This document shows, piece by piece, positions 52,995 through 61,198 of a stretch of DNA of 64,000 bases. The notes beneath the pieces were generated by a model. It was not told the origin of the DNA, did not search any database, and was given only the letters and a program-made list of their open reading frames with translations. The stretch is taken from assembly GCF_900231165.1 (NCBI RefSeq), contig NZ_LT960614.1:742550-806549 (forward strand), written 5' to 3'. The translations under genes and the position numbers were made by a program. How positions within the stretch are numbered: the stretch's first letter is position 1; every line of letters begins with the position of its first letter. The DNA comes from Hartmannibacter diazotrophicus (GTDB lineage Bacteria > Pseudomonadota > Alphaproteobacteria > Rhizobiales > Pleomorphomonadaceae).

Positions 52995-53293
52995 ACCCCG
53001 TCCTTGAGCCAGCCATGCCAGTGCTCGACGGTGCCACCCTTGCCGTCCGGGACCGAGAGCATGACGGATGGGTCGACCGTCGGTCGCTGGTAGGAACCGT
53101 TCCAGCGCCAGGCGCCTTCCCCGGCAACCTTGACGCCGCCGATCGCTTCACAGCCGCACGGGCAGCGGAAGTTGAAGCCGGCAGGGTCGTGATCCTTCGA
53201 CACGTAGAACTTGATTGCGCCGGCAGGCGCGTAATCGTGAAATAACTTGTCGACGAGTTGCGCCCTTATGGGGTGCGTCCTGACCGCACTCAT
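52979..53293 (-). CDS. DUF6527-like protein in phage lysis cassette
   Basis: This 104-residue protein has the C-P-C-G-C cluster (Cys44, Cys46, Cys48) followed by DPSV and a HWHGWLKDGVW segment (His91, His93), matching the DUF6527 pattern seen in the ubiquitin-like island. It lies between the endolysin and Rz genes. The shared Cys set suggests a metal site. Its function is unknown, and its presence beside lysis genes is unusual. Confidence 0.7.
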   Translation of the reverse strand: MSAVRTHPIRAQLVDKLFHDYAPAGAIKFYVSKDHDPAGFNFRCPCGCEAIGGVKVAGEGAWRWNGSYQRPTVDPSVMLSVPDGKGGTVEHWHGWLKDGVWTSC

Positions 53294-53928
53294 CCCTTGA
53301 GCCCCGACACGCAGAGTTCGGCCTCGCCGAGGCGATATTTGTCACCCATCTCGCGCCGGTTCACGAGACCGTCGAGGCGGACACCACCTGCCGAGTTGAT
53401 GTTGGTCTGCGCCTCACAGGCCCCACGCCAGTCGCGATTGCGGATCGCGCGTGACATGGACCAGCCGCACCATCCACGCTTTCTCGCCTGGGAGCCGACA
53501 CCGAAATTGTAGGCGCCGCTCGTCATCGAGGCTTGCACGCTGTCCGGGGCTTCCTTGAGGGGAGGGGCGCAGGCGACGATCGGCTCATAGTAGTCGTTCT
53601 GCAGTTGAACCATCAGCTCGGCCTGGCACTGCTCGACGGTGAGCGTCATTCCCGGACGGACGGGCTTCCCGTTGATACGGGTTGCCCCATAGCATATGTC
53701 CCAGACCTTGCCGTAGCGATCCCAGTGGGCCGTCAGCACAAGGCCCTCCCAGTTCTTGACGATCAGCTCGGCGGCCATGACGACAGGAACATCGACCTTC
53801 TGGCCGTTGATCTCGACGGTTTTGTCCCGGCTATCGTAGAAGCCGTAGGAGCCTGCTGCGAGCGCGACCATGAACGCGGCAATGGCGTTGCGAGCGCGAA
53901 CGGTGGCGACGATCTTATGGATTGGCAT
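53290..53928 (-). CDS. Phage endolysin, GH24 lysozyme type with signal anchor
   Basis: This 212-residue protein has an N-terminal hydrophobic segment (NAIAAFMVALAAGSYGF) and a GH24-like core with Glu61 (WEGLVL) and the D-R-Y-G...CYGAT segment. A conventional T4-type Thr is not seen at the expected spot, so the catalytic site is a variant. It overlaps the holin-like gene by 14 nt. Confidence 0.85.
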   Translation of the reverse strand: MPIHKIVATVRARNAIAAFMVALAAGSYGFYDSRDKTVEINGQKVDVPVVMAAELIVKNWEGLVLTAHWDRYGKVWDICYGATRINGKPVRPGMTLTVEQCQAELMVQLQNDYYEPIVACAPPLKEAPDSVQASMTSGAYNFGVGSQARKRGWCGWSMSRAIRNRDWRGACEAQTNINSAGGVRLDGLVNRREMGDKYRLGEAELCVSGLKG

Positions 53929-54139
53929 CGGCCTTGCGCTCCTGTTTGATGAGGCGCCCGAGAGCCGCGGCAGAGCAGATGACGCCGACCGGCCACCAGT
54001 ATTCGCCGTAGGGGGTAAAACCCCACATCATGCCGCTCGCAACCGCACTGGCTGCGTTGATCCAGAACGAGAAGGATCGCGTGACGACGAACTTCCAGTC
54101 GTCGACGATGCGAGCCCTGATCCAGCCAACAAACCTCAT
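53915..54139 (-). CDS. Holin-like membrane protein
   Basis: This 74-residue protein has two hydrophobic segments (SFWINAASAVASGMMWGF and WWPVGVICSAAALGRL) and a charged C-terminus (KQERKADANP), typical of phage holins. It lies directly before the endolysin gene. The ATG at 54139 follows a half operator element and TGAGGA. Confidence 0.75.
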   Translation of the reverse strand: MRFVGWIRARIVDDWKFVVTRSFSFWINAASAVASGMMWGFTPYGEYWWPVGVICSAAALGRLIKQERKADANP

Positions 54140-54166
54140 CGGTTGATTCCTCAAGAATTGGTTGAA

Positions 54167-54436
54167 TTACTGGACGATTGGCTCGATCCGGTCCTCGCCG
54201 ATCCAGCTTTCGGACGTCATGCCGAGGGTGTCGGTGTATTCGACCAGATATTTCGGCTCGTTCGGTCCGTTGGCGTAGCCGGTCAGTCGGCCATCGGTGA
54301 CCCCCATGGACGGCACCGCATACACGTCCGGTCCATTGATCGGATACTTCAGTTCGAAGGTGCGCACCGGCCTGACCAGTGTATCCACCGCCTCGATGGT
54401 TCTGTCGTATTCCGGGATTTCGTCGTCATCGGCCAT
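54167..54436 (-). CDS. Unknown phage protein (89 aa)
   Basis: This acidic protein begins MADDDEIPEYDRTIEAVDTLV and has a beta-rich second half. It precedes the lysis cassette and overlaps the next upstream gene by 11 nt. Confidence 0.6.
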   Translation of the reverse strand: MADDDEIPEYDRTIEAVDTLVRPVRTFELKYPINGPDVYAVPSMGVTDGRLTGYANGPNEPKYLVEYTDTLGMTSESWIGEDRIEPIVQ

Positions 54437-54863
54437 TGCCGGTCCCTCTCATTTTTCCACTCGCGCGGCGCTTCTGGCGCTTTGTCAGCGGGACAATCGG
54501 CTTCATGGCTCGCCGCGGTTGAGGTTGTGTCTGCGCAGGTCTGATGACTGTGTGCACGATCTCGGCCTCGCGCCGAACATAGTGCAGCAACTCGAAATCG
54601 TTTTCAGCGAGCCACAAGCCATTCCACTTGCCGTATTTATCGGTCCACCAGACCGAATAATGCGGGTATGCGGCGCGACCGGGAGCATTCATCCACTCCC
54701 GGTCGCGGATCTCGCCGTCATCGATTTCATACGGCCCGCACCGGACATGATCACCCGGCTCGAACCTATGAGGAATCCTGATCTTCTCGAAGACCTGGTT
54801 CCCTTTGAAATCCCGGCCGATCTCGATGTCTTTCGGCAAGGTGGTGAGAAAGCTCGTTCGCAT
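54426..54863 (-). CDS. Unknown phage protein (145 aa)
   Basis: The ATG at 54863 is used (AAGGG upstream). The first half has a small beta domain (FEPGDHVRCGPYEIDDGEIRD) and a WWTDKYGKWNGLW segment; the C-terminus is basic (KRQKRRASGKMRG). It follows the tail-fibre gene. The function is unknown. Confidence 0.6.
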   Translation of the reverse strand: MRTSFLTTLPKDIEIGRDFKGNQVFEKIRIPHRFEPGDHVRCGPYEIDDGEIRDREWMNAPGRAAYPHYSVWWTDKYGKWNGLWLAENDFELLHYVRREAEIVHTVIRPAQTQPQPRRAMKPIVPLTKRQKRRASGKMRGTGNGR

Positions 54864-54873
54864 CGGCAAGCCC

Positions 54874-56988
54874 TTACGTCACGGTGTAGGGGCCGAGAGC
54901 CAACTCGGTGCTGTTGGCGGTTCCGTCGTAGCTGGTGGCAACGAGCCATGCATAGGTCGAGCCTGCCGCAAGCCCCGTGACGGTCCGGCTGTCCGCCGCA
55001 TTGAAGGTGCCTGTCTCGGTCGCCCGAAGCGTTGCCGTTCCGAAGTCGTTGACGGTGTTGGTGTAGATCTTGGTGCCGCCGTAGTGCGCGTCGTTCGGCG
55101 CTGTCCACGAGAAAGCGATCTGGCCGACACCCGGCGTTCCGCTTGCACCAGTGACCTGGCCGATGGTCTTCGGCGAGGCGTAGGCAAATTCGGGACGCCA
55201 GTCGGTCATGACGGCGTGGTTGGATGCGGTGGCGTCTGTATTGGTGACGCGATACCACCCCTTGAGATAGCGGCCATTGGCGTCGACGGTCATCACCGAG
55301 TTGTGGACGAACTCGCCACGGGCATACTGGCCCGACGTTGGCATCGCCGACGCGAACCTCGGGATCCTGATGATTGACTTGATCCGGAAGACGTGCCCGC
55401 CGAAGTCGTCGCGGGCGATGATCATGCACTCGCCCTTGTGAAGAACGAGAAGCGTCTGCGATGTCGAGCCGTTGGCATCGAGCGGCATCGCGATATTGCC
55501 GCCCGTCGTGAAAGACACGTCGCCGTCATAGGCGCGGATACATAGGTCGACGTTCCAGGTGTGCCAGCTCTCGATATAGGAGATCGGGGTCGTGCTGGTG
55601 ACGACAGCAAGCCAGGTGTTGCCGTCTATCGACAGCGTTCCGGGATTGGCTCCTGTCCCCTTCTGCCGCGTCAGGTTGGACGTCTTGCCCTGCATATCGC
55701 TGATGACGCGGATCGTATGCTGACCCGTCAGGCACTGGTTGGACGCCACACCCTTGATCAGCGTCCCGAGTTCGCCAGCGACCGTCATGCCATTGATATG
55801 CAGCGTGCAACCGGTATCGAGGTTGATCGCCCAGTCCTTGGCACCATTGGTGCAGAGCGCGTCCGCGATCGTGTTGCCGCGTGATGCGTTGCGATAGTCG
55901 TAGCTGATATCGACGTTTTCGGTCCAGGCGCCGATGTGGATCGTCCCTGACCGGTAAATCAGGAATGCGCGCTTCCCGTTCTGCGCCGCCGTGCCGGGCA
56001 AGAAATGCACGTCACCAGGCGTGAGGGCGCTAGCTATCTCCGTCGGGTTTGCTCCGGACCAGTCATGGTAGCAGAAGTTGGCCTCGTCGTTGACGAGTTC
56101 GGGACGAATTTGGACGTTGGTGCCGAAGCGGGTGCCGTTGGTGCCGTCGAACTGGCAATTGGTAAACCGCGTCTGGCCGAACTGACCGGTCAGCACCAGC
56201 GAACTGGACAGATTGTTTTCCGTGTCGTCGCCGATCCGGAAGATGTGGATATGGCTGAACTCGTTGAACTGGTGCGGCGTGAGATAATCGGAGCCGGCTC
56301 GCAGCCAGAGACCGCAGCGGAACCCATAGAACTGGATATCGCGCAGGGCCGAGTACCAGAGGCCACCGTTGTTGTCCGGTGCGCCCTGTGGCACCGCTTT
56401 GAGCATACCGCCGAACTGCGGACCGTTCGCCAAATTGGCGTCGAAGGCAAAACCCTGAAAATCGACATTGATGACCGGTCCGGTGTCCATCGTCAGGACA
56501 GGCCCAGTCTCACCCGTGATCTGCATGAACCGGGTGCCCGTCGATCTCGACGACGAGACGCCCTCGGCACACATCTTCGTGTAAATCTTGACGTTGCTGA
56601 CGCGGTAGAGCTTCTGATCGTACTTGATCTTGTAGCCATACTGCTTCGAGGCCTGATGAGCCCGGTCGCACATCAGTGTGTCGTCACCGGCCGGGTCCGA
56701 GGCGTAGCGATAGTTTTCGACGTGCCGCTCAAGCCTGTTTGCATAATAGGCGCCGGCAATGCCATTCGCATCGACACCCATCGCAAGGGACGGAACAATG
56801 ACGCCCGAAGCAATGGATGTTGCCGCGAACGCCTGTATCGCTGCCTTCAGGAATTTGTCGAGCGCAGATGGACCGGCCGTTCCCGCCGAATCCTGAGCCA
56901 AAACATCGACCGGCGTATCGATTGCAGCCGCATCAAACGCATTCTCGACAGCCCGGCTCTTTCCACGGAATCGGATGACCTGGTTCAA
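54874..56988 (-). CDS. Phage tail fibre/tailspike-like protein with C-terminal Fn3 domain
   Basis: This 704-residue protein probably recognises the host surface. Its central ~150-550 residues read as a parallel beta-helix-like region (repeated short strands with Asn/Gly turns). The last ~90 residues form a fibronectin type III-like domain (FSWTAPNDAHYGGTKIYTN...VTGLAAGSTYAWLV). The N-terminus has a helical, Ala-rich attachment-like segment. Confidence 0.78.
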   Translation of the reverse strand: MNQVIRFRGKSRAVENAFDAAAIDTPVDVLAQDSAGTAGPSALDKFLKAAIQAFAATSIASGVIVPSLAMGVDANGIAGAYYANRLERHVENYRYASDPAGDDTLMCDRAHQASKQYGYKIKYDQKLYRVSNVKIYTKMCAEGVSSSRSTGTRFMQITGETGPVLTMDTGPVINVDFQGFAFDANLANGPQFGGMLKAVPQGAPDNNGGLWYSALRDIQFYGFRCGLWLRAGSDYLTPHQFNEFSHIHIFRIGDDTENNLSSSLVLTGQFGQTRFTNCQFDGTNGTRFGTNVQIRPELVNDEANFCYHDWSGANPTEIASALTPGDVHFLPGTAAQNGKRAFLIYRSGTIHIGAWTENVDISYDYRNASRGNTIADALCTNGAKDWAINLDTGCTLHINGMTVAGELGTLIKGVASNQCLTGQHTIRVISDMQGKTSNLTRQKGTGANPGTLSIDGNTWLAVVTSTTPISYIESWHTWNVDLCIRAYDGDVSFTTGGNIAMPLDANGSTSQTLLVLHKGECMIIARDDFGGHVFRIKSIIRIPRFASAMPTSGQYARGEFVHNSVMTVDANGRYLKGWYRVTNTDATASNHAVMTDWRPEFAYASPKTIGQVTGASGTPGVGQIAFSWTAPNDAHYGGTKIYTNTVNDFGTATLRATETGTFNAADSRTVTGLAAGSTYAWLVATSYDGTANSTELALGPYTVT

Positions 56989-57016
56989 TGCTGCCCCCTG
57001 TCGTCAGGATATGCGG

Positions 57017-57274
57017 TTAGCGGATCGCCCGAACGGCGCTGGCCTGGTTTCCGACCGGCATGAGATAGACCTTGTTGTCGAGATCGGTGAACTCGGCAGC
57101 CGGTTTCAGGGTGCTCATGGTGATGTACTTGTCGGTGTCGGCGGCTGGCTGTGATGCGGCAATCGCAAGCCTGACGCTGCCCTGCTGCGCCAGCTCGATA
57201 TAGACGCTCGGTCCATCACTGATGTGCGTGTACTCGCCTGCAGGCAGTTCGATATAGTCCGTCTCAACAGCCAT
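57017..57274 (-). CDS. Unknown phage protein next to tail fibre (85 aa)
   Basis: The ATG at 57274 starts a beta-rich protein (TDYIELPAGEYTHISDGPSVYIEL). Its position upstream of the fibre gene suggests a minor virion role. Confidence 0.6.
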   Translation of the reverse strand: MAVETDYIELPAGEYTHISDGPSVYIELAQQGSVRLAIAASQPAADTDKYITMSTLKPAAEFTDLDNKVYLMPVGNQASAVRAIR

Positions 57275-57358
57275 CGCGCTCACCGGATAACAATGATTTG
57301 TTGATTGATGAACTCTGGTGTCGAGAAAATCAAGCAAAAGCTGAATAAACAGTTGATA

Positions 57359-57375
57359 GTCAACTTTTTATTGAC
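57359..57375. promoter_or_regulatory. Operator palindrome O7
   Basis: GTCAACTTTTTATTGAC lies between the leftward virion genes and the rightward gene at 57416, controlling one or both. TTGACT at its right edge may be a -35 box. Confidence 0.65.
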
Positions 57376-57415
57376 TACGCTGACCCGATCTTCATTCAGC
57401 CGAGGCCTGACGAAA

Positions 57416-57919
57416 ATGACGCAGATCGCATTGCCTGCAGTTAAAATGCCGCGCGGAGAGATGGCACTGATGCTGGAGGACATTCACCGGGTCGAGCCGG
57501 TGCACTGCTACTTCGAGCAGGAGCACCCACCATATCGTATCGATAACAGCATCCCGCCTTGGACCCCGAAACCCTATCAGACCAGCTACATGACATTACT
57601 CCGGGAATACCAGCGCTATTGGGATGTTCTCTCCCGTAAGATGGGAGCCGCATGGAGCCGGCCTTTCAGAACTGGCAAGTCGGAAGCGGCCTTCCGCTTC
57701 TACCGGGAGTCGGACGTGCTTCTGATGAACAGTGTTGAGAAAAAGCAGCTGGAGCGTCGCCTGCACACACTGCGCGGTGAGCTTCAGATTCTGCGGCATC
57801 GAAGACGCATCGCGGAATCCGAAATCGCCGAGGTAATGGACAGCATTGCTGTTGTTCGGCGCGCGATCCACGCTGTCGAGTTGCGGGAACGCGGAGCCTC
57901 CCAACTCGACAATCCGTGA
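57416..57919 (+). CDS. Unknown phage protein (167 aa)
   Basis: The ATG at 57416 lies just downstream of operator O7. The C-terminal half is a long charged helix (KKQLERRLHTLRGELQILRHRRRIAES). The function is unknown. Confidence 0.6.
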   Translation: MTQIALPAVKMPRGEMALMLEDIHRVEPVHCYFEQEHPPYRIDNSIPPWTPKPYQTSYMTLLREYQRYWDVLSRKMGAAWSRPFRTGKSEAAFRFYRESDVLLMNSVEKKQLERRLHTLRGELQILRHRRRIAESEIAEVMDSIAVVRRAIHAVELRERGASQLDNP

Positions 57920-57958
57920 TGACCGGCTATGATGCGGCCTTGCATTCGAGGACGCATC

Positions 57959-58138
57959 ATGACCGAGCAGCAGTTTCGCTTTGCCGTTGTCGGCCTTCTG
58001 GCCGTCATCGTTGTCGGCGTCGGCGCCTTCGCGTGGCGCGTCCACTCGGACGATCGCGCGATTGCCAGAGTCGCAAATGACGCCGCAGTCCTCGCCGAGC
58101 ATTGCCGCATCATGCGGGCTACCGGCCGCGACTGCTAA
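57959..58138 (+). CDS. Small single-span membrane protein (59 aa)
   Basis: This protein begins MTEQQFRFAVVGLLAVIVVGVGAFAW, with one membrane segment followed by a short charged periplasmic or cytoplasmic part. The function is unknown. Confidence 0.6.
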   Translation: MTEQQFRFAVVGLLAVIVVGVGAFAWRVHSDDRAIARVANDAAVLAEHCRIMRATGRDC

Positions 58139-58182
58139 ATCAAGATTGCCTTAATCCCTTTTTTGTTGACCACGTTCAGATA

Positions 58183-58199
58183 ATCAACTAAATGTTGAC
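58183..58199. promoter_or_regulatory. Operator palindrome O8
   Basis: ATCAACTAAATGTTGAC is identical to O4 and lies directly before the rightward block beginning at 58224. Confidence 0.7.
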
Positions 58200-58223
58200 T
58201 AACTGATTTGGAGGGACGCGGTC

Positions 58224-58349
58224 ATGTCCAGCGGCATTAAAGCGCATAGCGACACGCTCGGTAGTGTCGTCGTCTGGGGTATCCGCCTTGCGGTGATTGC
58301 CGGCTGCGCGGTCTTCTGGATCGTGTCTGGCTGTATGGTGTTCGGATGA
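58224..58349 (+). CDS. Small membrane protein (41 aa)
   Basis: GGAGGGA precedes the ATG. A hydrophobic segment (SVVVWGIRLAVIAGCAVFWIV) forms most of the protein. Its stop overlaps the next start (ATGA). Confidence 0.6.
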   Translation: MSSGIKAHSDTLGSVVVWGIRLAVIAGCAVFWIVSGCMVFG

Positions 58350-58600
58350 CCGTTCGCATTCAGGGACTGCAGATCGGCGAGCCGAAAAGTGGTTTGGCCA
58401 TCACTGTTTCTGTCGTCGTCTGGTCTTTCCTGATCGGCATCTTTTTCGGAGCCGGGGCATTCCTCGGCGTTGATCTCGCAAGGGATGCCAAGGCGCGAAT
58501 TCAGCAGTCCGCCCCTGCTTATTATCGATCGTGGCGCGGCGAGATCGGGAGTGACTGGCAACCGCGCTTGCGCGCCTTCCGTTATTCAACCAAATCTTGA
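58346..58600 (+). CDS. Membrane protein (84 aa)
   Basis: This protein has one strong membrane segment (ITVSVVVWSFLIGIFFGAGAF) and a basic C-terminal part. It is coupled to the preceding gene by a 4-nt overlap. Confidence 0.6.
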   Translation: MTVRIQGLQIGEPKSGLAITVSVVVWSFLIGIFFGAGAFLGVDLARDAKARIQQSAPAYYRSWRGEIGSDWQPRLRAFRYSTKS

Positions 58601-58618
58601 ATTCACAGGAGAAGCCCG

Positions 58619-59464
58619 ATGGCGAAGCAGGGCGGCATCAAGGATGTCGCGGTCGGACGGTCTGATTTCTATCAGATGGACCCGGCAGATCTTCATATCA
58701 AGGACGGCTGGAACTGCCGTAACCTTGACACAGTGGAGGCCAGGGCGTCGCTCGACTCCCTTGCACTCTCGATTGCCGAGGTCGGCGTCAAGCAGGCGCT
58801 GACCGTCTGTTGGGAGGACGGCAAGGCGTTCGTCACGGACGGTCATCGCCGGTTGTTGGCGACTCGGCTTGCGATGGAGCGGGGCGCCGAAATCCGCTCC
58901 ATCCCGGTGCAGACCGAAGGACGTTTCTCGTCAGAAGCCGACCGCGTTTTCTCGATGGTGGTGCGCAACAGCGGCGAGCCGCTTCTGCCGATCGAGATGG
59001 CTCGCGTCTTCAAGCGTCTGATCGACTTTGGCTGGACCGAGAGCGAGATTGCCAGCAAGGCGGGGCTCAACCGCCAATATGTCGTCTCGTTGCTCCAGCT
59101 TCAGGCCGCGCCGTCCCAGGTGACCGACCTCGTCGACAAGGGCGAGGTTGCCGCGACACTGGCCGTTTCCGTGATGAAGGCCAACAAGGGCGACATGACC
59201 GCCACGGCCGAGACGCTGAACAAGGCGGTCGAGACGGCTAAGGCTGCCGGCAAGGCCCGAGCCACGGCCAAGCACGTCGAGACGACTGACCGCAAGCCGA
59301 AGGGGCCGGGCAAGGTAGCCACGTTCCTGCTCGCCAACTCGTCGGTCGATACCGGTGACGACGAGAGCGCCGTCTATCTGCGCATGGACATCGCTCGGTA
59401 TCGCGAGTTCTGCGCCATGCTCGATATCGATGAGCGTCTGCCCTCGGACGGCGACGAGATGTAA
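58619..59464 (+). CDS. parB: ParB-like nuclease/partition domain protein
   Basis: This 281-residue protein has the ParB N-terminal domain with VTDGHRRLLATRLA, a central HTH (TESEIASKAGLNRQYVVSLLQLQ) and a C-terminal part of low similarity. No ParA gene is seen, so it may act in DNA binding, plasmid-like maintenance or as a regulator rather than a full partition system. AGGAGAAG precedes its ATG. Confidence 0.82.
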   Translation: MAKQGGIKDVAVGRSDFYQMDPADLHIKDGWNCRNLDTVEARASLDSLALSIAEVGVKQALTVCWEDGKAFVTDGHRRLLATRLAMERGAEIRSIPVQTEGRFSSEADRVFSMVVRNSGEPLLPIEMARVFKRLIDFGWTESEIASKAGLNRQYVVSLLQLQAAPSQVTDLVDKGEVAATLAVSVMKANKGDMTATAETLNKAVETAKAAGKARATAKHVETTDRKPKGPGKVATFLLANSSVDTGDDESAVYLRMDIARYREFCAMLDIDERLPSDGDEM

Positions 59465-59474
59465 CGGGTTCAAA

Positions 59475-59491
59475 TTCAACAAAAAGGTGAA
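59475..59491 (+). promoter_or_regulatory. Operator-like ribosome-binding motif R10
   Basis: TTCAACAAAAAGGTGAA lies 2 nt before the ATG at 59494 region and provides the Shine-Dalgarno sequence of the GapR gene. Confidence 0.5.
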
Positions 59492-59493
59492 CT

Positions 59494-59781
59494 ATGGCAC
59501 CGAAAGTTGGTCATAACAGCCAGGCCGGTGGCGTCGCTGCCGGGCAACTCAAGGCGTTCGTGGAACGCATCGAGCGCCTGGAAGAGGAAAAGAAGGTGAT
59601 CGCCGACGATATTAAGGAGGTCTACGCCGAAGCTAAGGGCAACGGCTTCGACACCAAGATCCTCAAGAAGGCGGTCGCTCTCAGAAAGAAGGACCCGGCC
59701 GAACGGGAGGAAGAGGAGACTATCCTCCAACTCTATCTGCAGGCGCTCGGCATGCTCCCCCAGGAAGAGGACGATATCTGA
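59494..59781 (+). CDS. gapR: GapR-like nucleoid protein (DUF2312 family)
   Basis: This 95-residue protein matches the GapR/DUF2312 family: a long N-terminal helix ([31 protein letters not shown]) followed by [17 protein letters not shown]. In alphaproteobacteria GapR binds overtwisted AT-rich DNA during replication and transcription. A phage copy could shape phage DNA or alter host nucleoid function. Confidence 0.88.
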   Translation: MAPKVGHNSQAGGVAAGQLKAFVERIERLEEEKKVIADDIKEVYAEAKGNGFDTKILKKAVALRKKDPAEREEEETILQLYLQALGMLPQEEDDI

Positions 59782-60011
59782 TGACCATCCGAATGACAAA
59801 GCCGCAGACCGCGCTGCTCGGAGAGTTGAACCGGAACGGTGACAAGGGCGTGATCAAGTCCACGTCGGACGGCTCCGCCTGCGCCCTGGTGGAAAGCGGG
59901 CACGCCATCTGGCAGCAGAAATACAGCGGCAACCGGACCGGCCTCTTGGTGATCACGCCCATCGGTAGGGGCCACGCCATGGCGTGGCGGGCCGCGCGCT
60001 GTGACCTTTGA
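59781..60011 (+). CDS. Unknown phage protein (76 aa)
   Basis: This small protein begins [20 protein letters not shown], resembling a small winged-helix or 'replication regulator' fold but without a firm match. Its ATG overlaps the GapR stop. Confidence 0.55.
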   Translation: MTIRMTKPQTALLGELNRNGDKGVIKSTSDGSACALVESGHAIWQQKYSGNRTGLLVITPIGRGHAMAWRAARCDL

Positions 60012-60231
60012 GCAGGCCCTTGCCGATGTCGAGAGCAGGGGCTTGCTCGTCCACTACCTGGTCTTCGGCGATGACAACCACTGGCGCTGCACGCTCCGCA
60101 AGCGGGGAGGTGACTGGGTGCTCAGGAGAGCAGGCGGGCAGACCGGTTATGTTCTGCGCGGGCAGGGCAGGACGCCGACGCAGGCGATCACGAACGCCCT
60201 GAAAAAGGATCACTCGGACGTGCTCGGATGA
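60001..60231 (+). CDS. Small phage protein with C-terminal SDVLG tag (76 aa)
   Basis: The GTG at 60001 overlaps the previous gene by 11 nt. The protein has a beta-rich core and ends KKDHSDVLG, sharing its last residues with two other gene products downstream. Confidence 0.65.
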   Translation: MTFEQALADVESRGLLVHYLVFGDDNHWRCTLRKRGGDWVLRRAGGQTGYVLRGQGRTPTQAITNALKKDHSDVLG

Positions 60232-60473
60232 ACGAACTCGAAACCCTCCTGCGCCGCGAGGCGCGTGCCGGCAACATCAGTCACCTGAGCATCGCGTTCA
60301 GGGGAGGCCAGTTCGAGGCCGTTTACCGCGGAACGGACGATCCCGTTTACGCCATCGGTCGCGCTCCCGATATCTGCGACGCCATCACGAAGGCCCTTCG
60401 GGATGGCCGGAAGTTGTCACAACCGAAACCCAAAAAGGCGGCACGTGGCCGCTATTCAGATGTGTTGGGGTGA
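60228..60473 (+). CDS. Small phage protein with C-terminal YSDVLG tag (81 aa)
   Basis: The ATG overlaps the previous stop by 4 nt. An alpha/beta core (ISHLSIAFRGGQFEAVYRG) is followed by a basic linker and the ending RGRYSDVLG, recurring in neighbouring proteins. Confidence 0.65.
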   Translation: MNELETLLRREARAGNISHLSIAFRGGQFEAVYRGTDDPVYAIGRAPDICDAITKALRDGRKLSQPKPKKAARGRYSDVLG

Positions 60474-60476
60474 GCC

Positions 60477-60776
60477 ATGGGAATGTTTCAGCAAGTTGAG
60501 GGTGAGTGTGCCACCATCGTTCGCAAGGGGCGCTATAAGCAGGTGCCCGTCTATACGCGCGATGGCTATATCTTCGCCAAGGAAGGGGGATGTTTCATCA
60601 GGCTCTATGCGGACGGGTCGACCAGTGACCCGAACTATCGCTTGGACAATCTACCGTGGGAAGGGCCGTTAGCGCGGAACAAGTTCGGTAAACTTGTCGA
60701 CCCGCGCGTGGTCAAGGACAGCCTGTCATTGCCGGATGAAAACAAGACACTCCTGCTGTTTGGCCCATCCGAATGA
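60477..60776 (+). CDS. Unknown phage protein (99 aa)
   Basis: This beta-rich protein begins MGMFQQVEGECATIVRKG and has an aromatic middle part (RLYADGSTSDPNYRLDNLPW). Its stop overlaps the next start (ATGA). The function is unknown. Confidence 0.6.
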   Translation: MGMFQQVEGECATIVRKGRYKQVPVYTRDGYIFAKEGGCFIRLYADGSTSDPNYRLDNLPWEGPLARNKFGKLVDPRVVKDSLSLPDENKTLLLFGPSE

Positions 60777-61198
60777 CCCGGTTCTTCGCTCACCCGGAAA
60801 GCGACTGTCTGTTCGCCCTGCGCGACGGCGAAGACCCGCCAACAGACGGGCTTGTCGAAGAAGTCACGCCGGCAGACTTCTTCGAACTCGCATGCCGTGG
60901 CGACGCCGACCGCGCTGTCTCAACTCTACTCAATGCCATGTTGCAGTCAGGCCGTTTTGATGGGCTCACCTTTTGGCGTTGGAAAAGCGGCAAGGCGACG
61001 ATTTCGCTGCGGCGGGAAGGTACGTCGAACGCCTTCAACTGCAGCCAGAGATTACACCCCAATGATCCCCCATCTCTGCAGCTCTATGCCTTCCTGCGTG
61101 AGACATTTCGGCACGAGTTCATCCGGAACGAAGTCGTCGCGCCACACCCCAAGTCAGCCCCCGCCGCCCGCAAATCGAGGTTCGAAGACACTATCTGA
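60773..61198 (+). CDS. Unknown phage protein (141 aa)
   Basis: This protein has an acidic first half (DCLFALRDGEDPPTDGLVEEV) and ends with a basic linker and SRFEDTI, which loosely resembles the SDVLG-type tails of its neighbours. Its stop overlaps the methyltransferase start by one base. Confidence 0.6.
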   Translation: MTRFFAHPESDCLFALRDGEDPPTDGLVEEVTPADFFELACRGDADRAVSTLLNAMLQSGRFDGLTFWRWKSGKATISLRREGTSNAFNCSQRLHPNDPPSLQLYAFLRETFRHEFIRNEVVAPHPKSAPAARKSRFEDTI

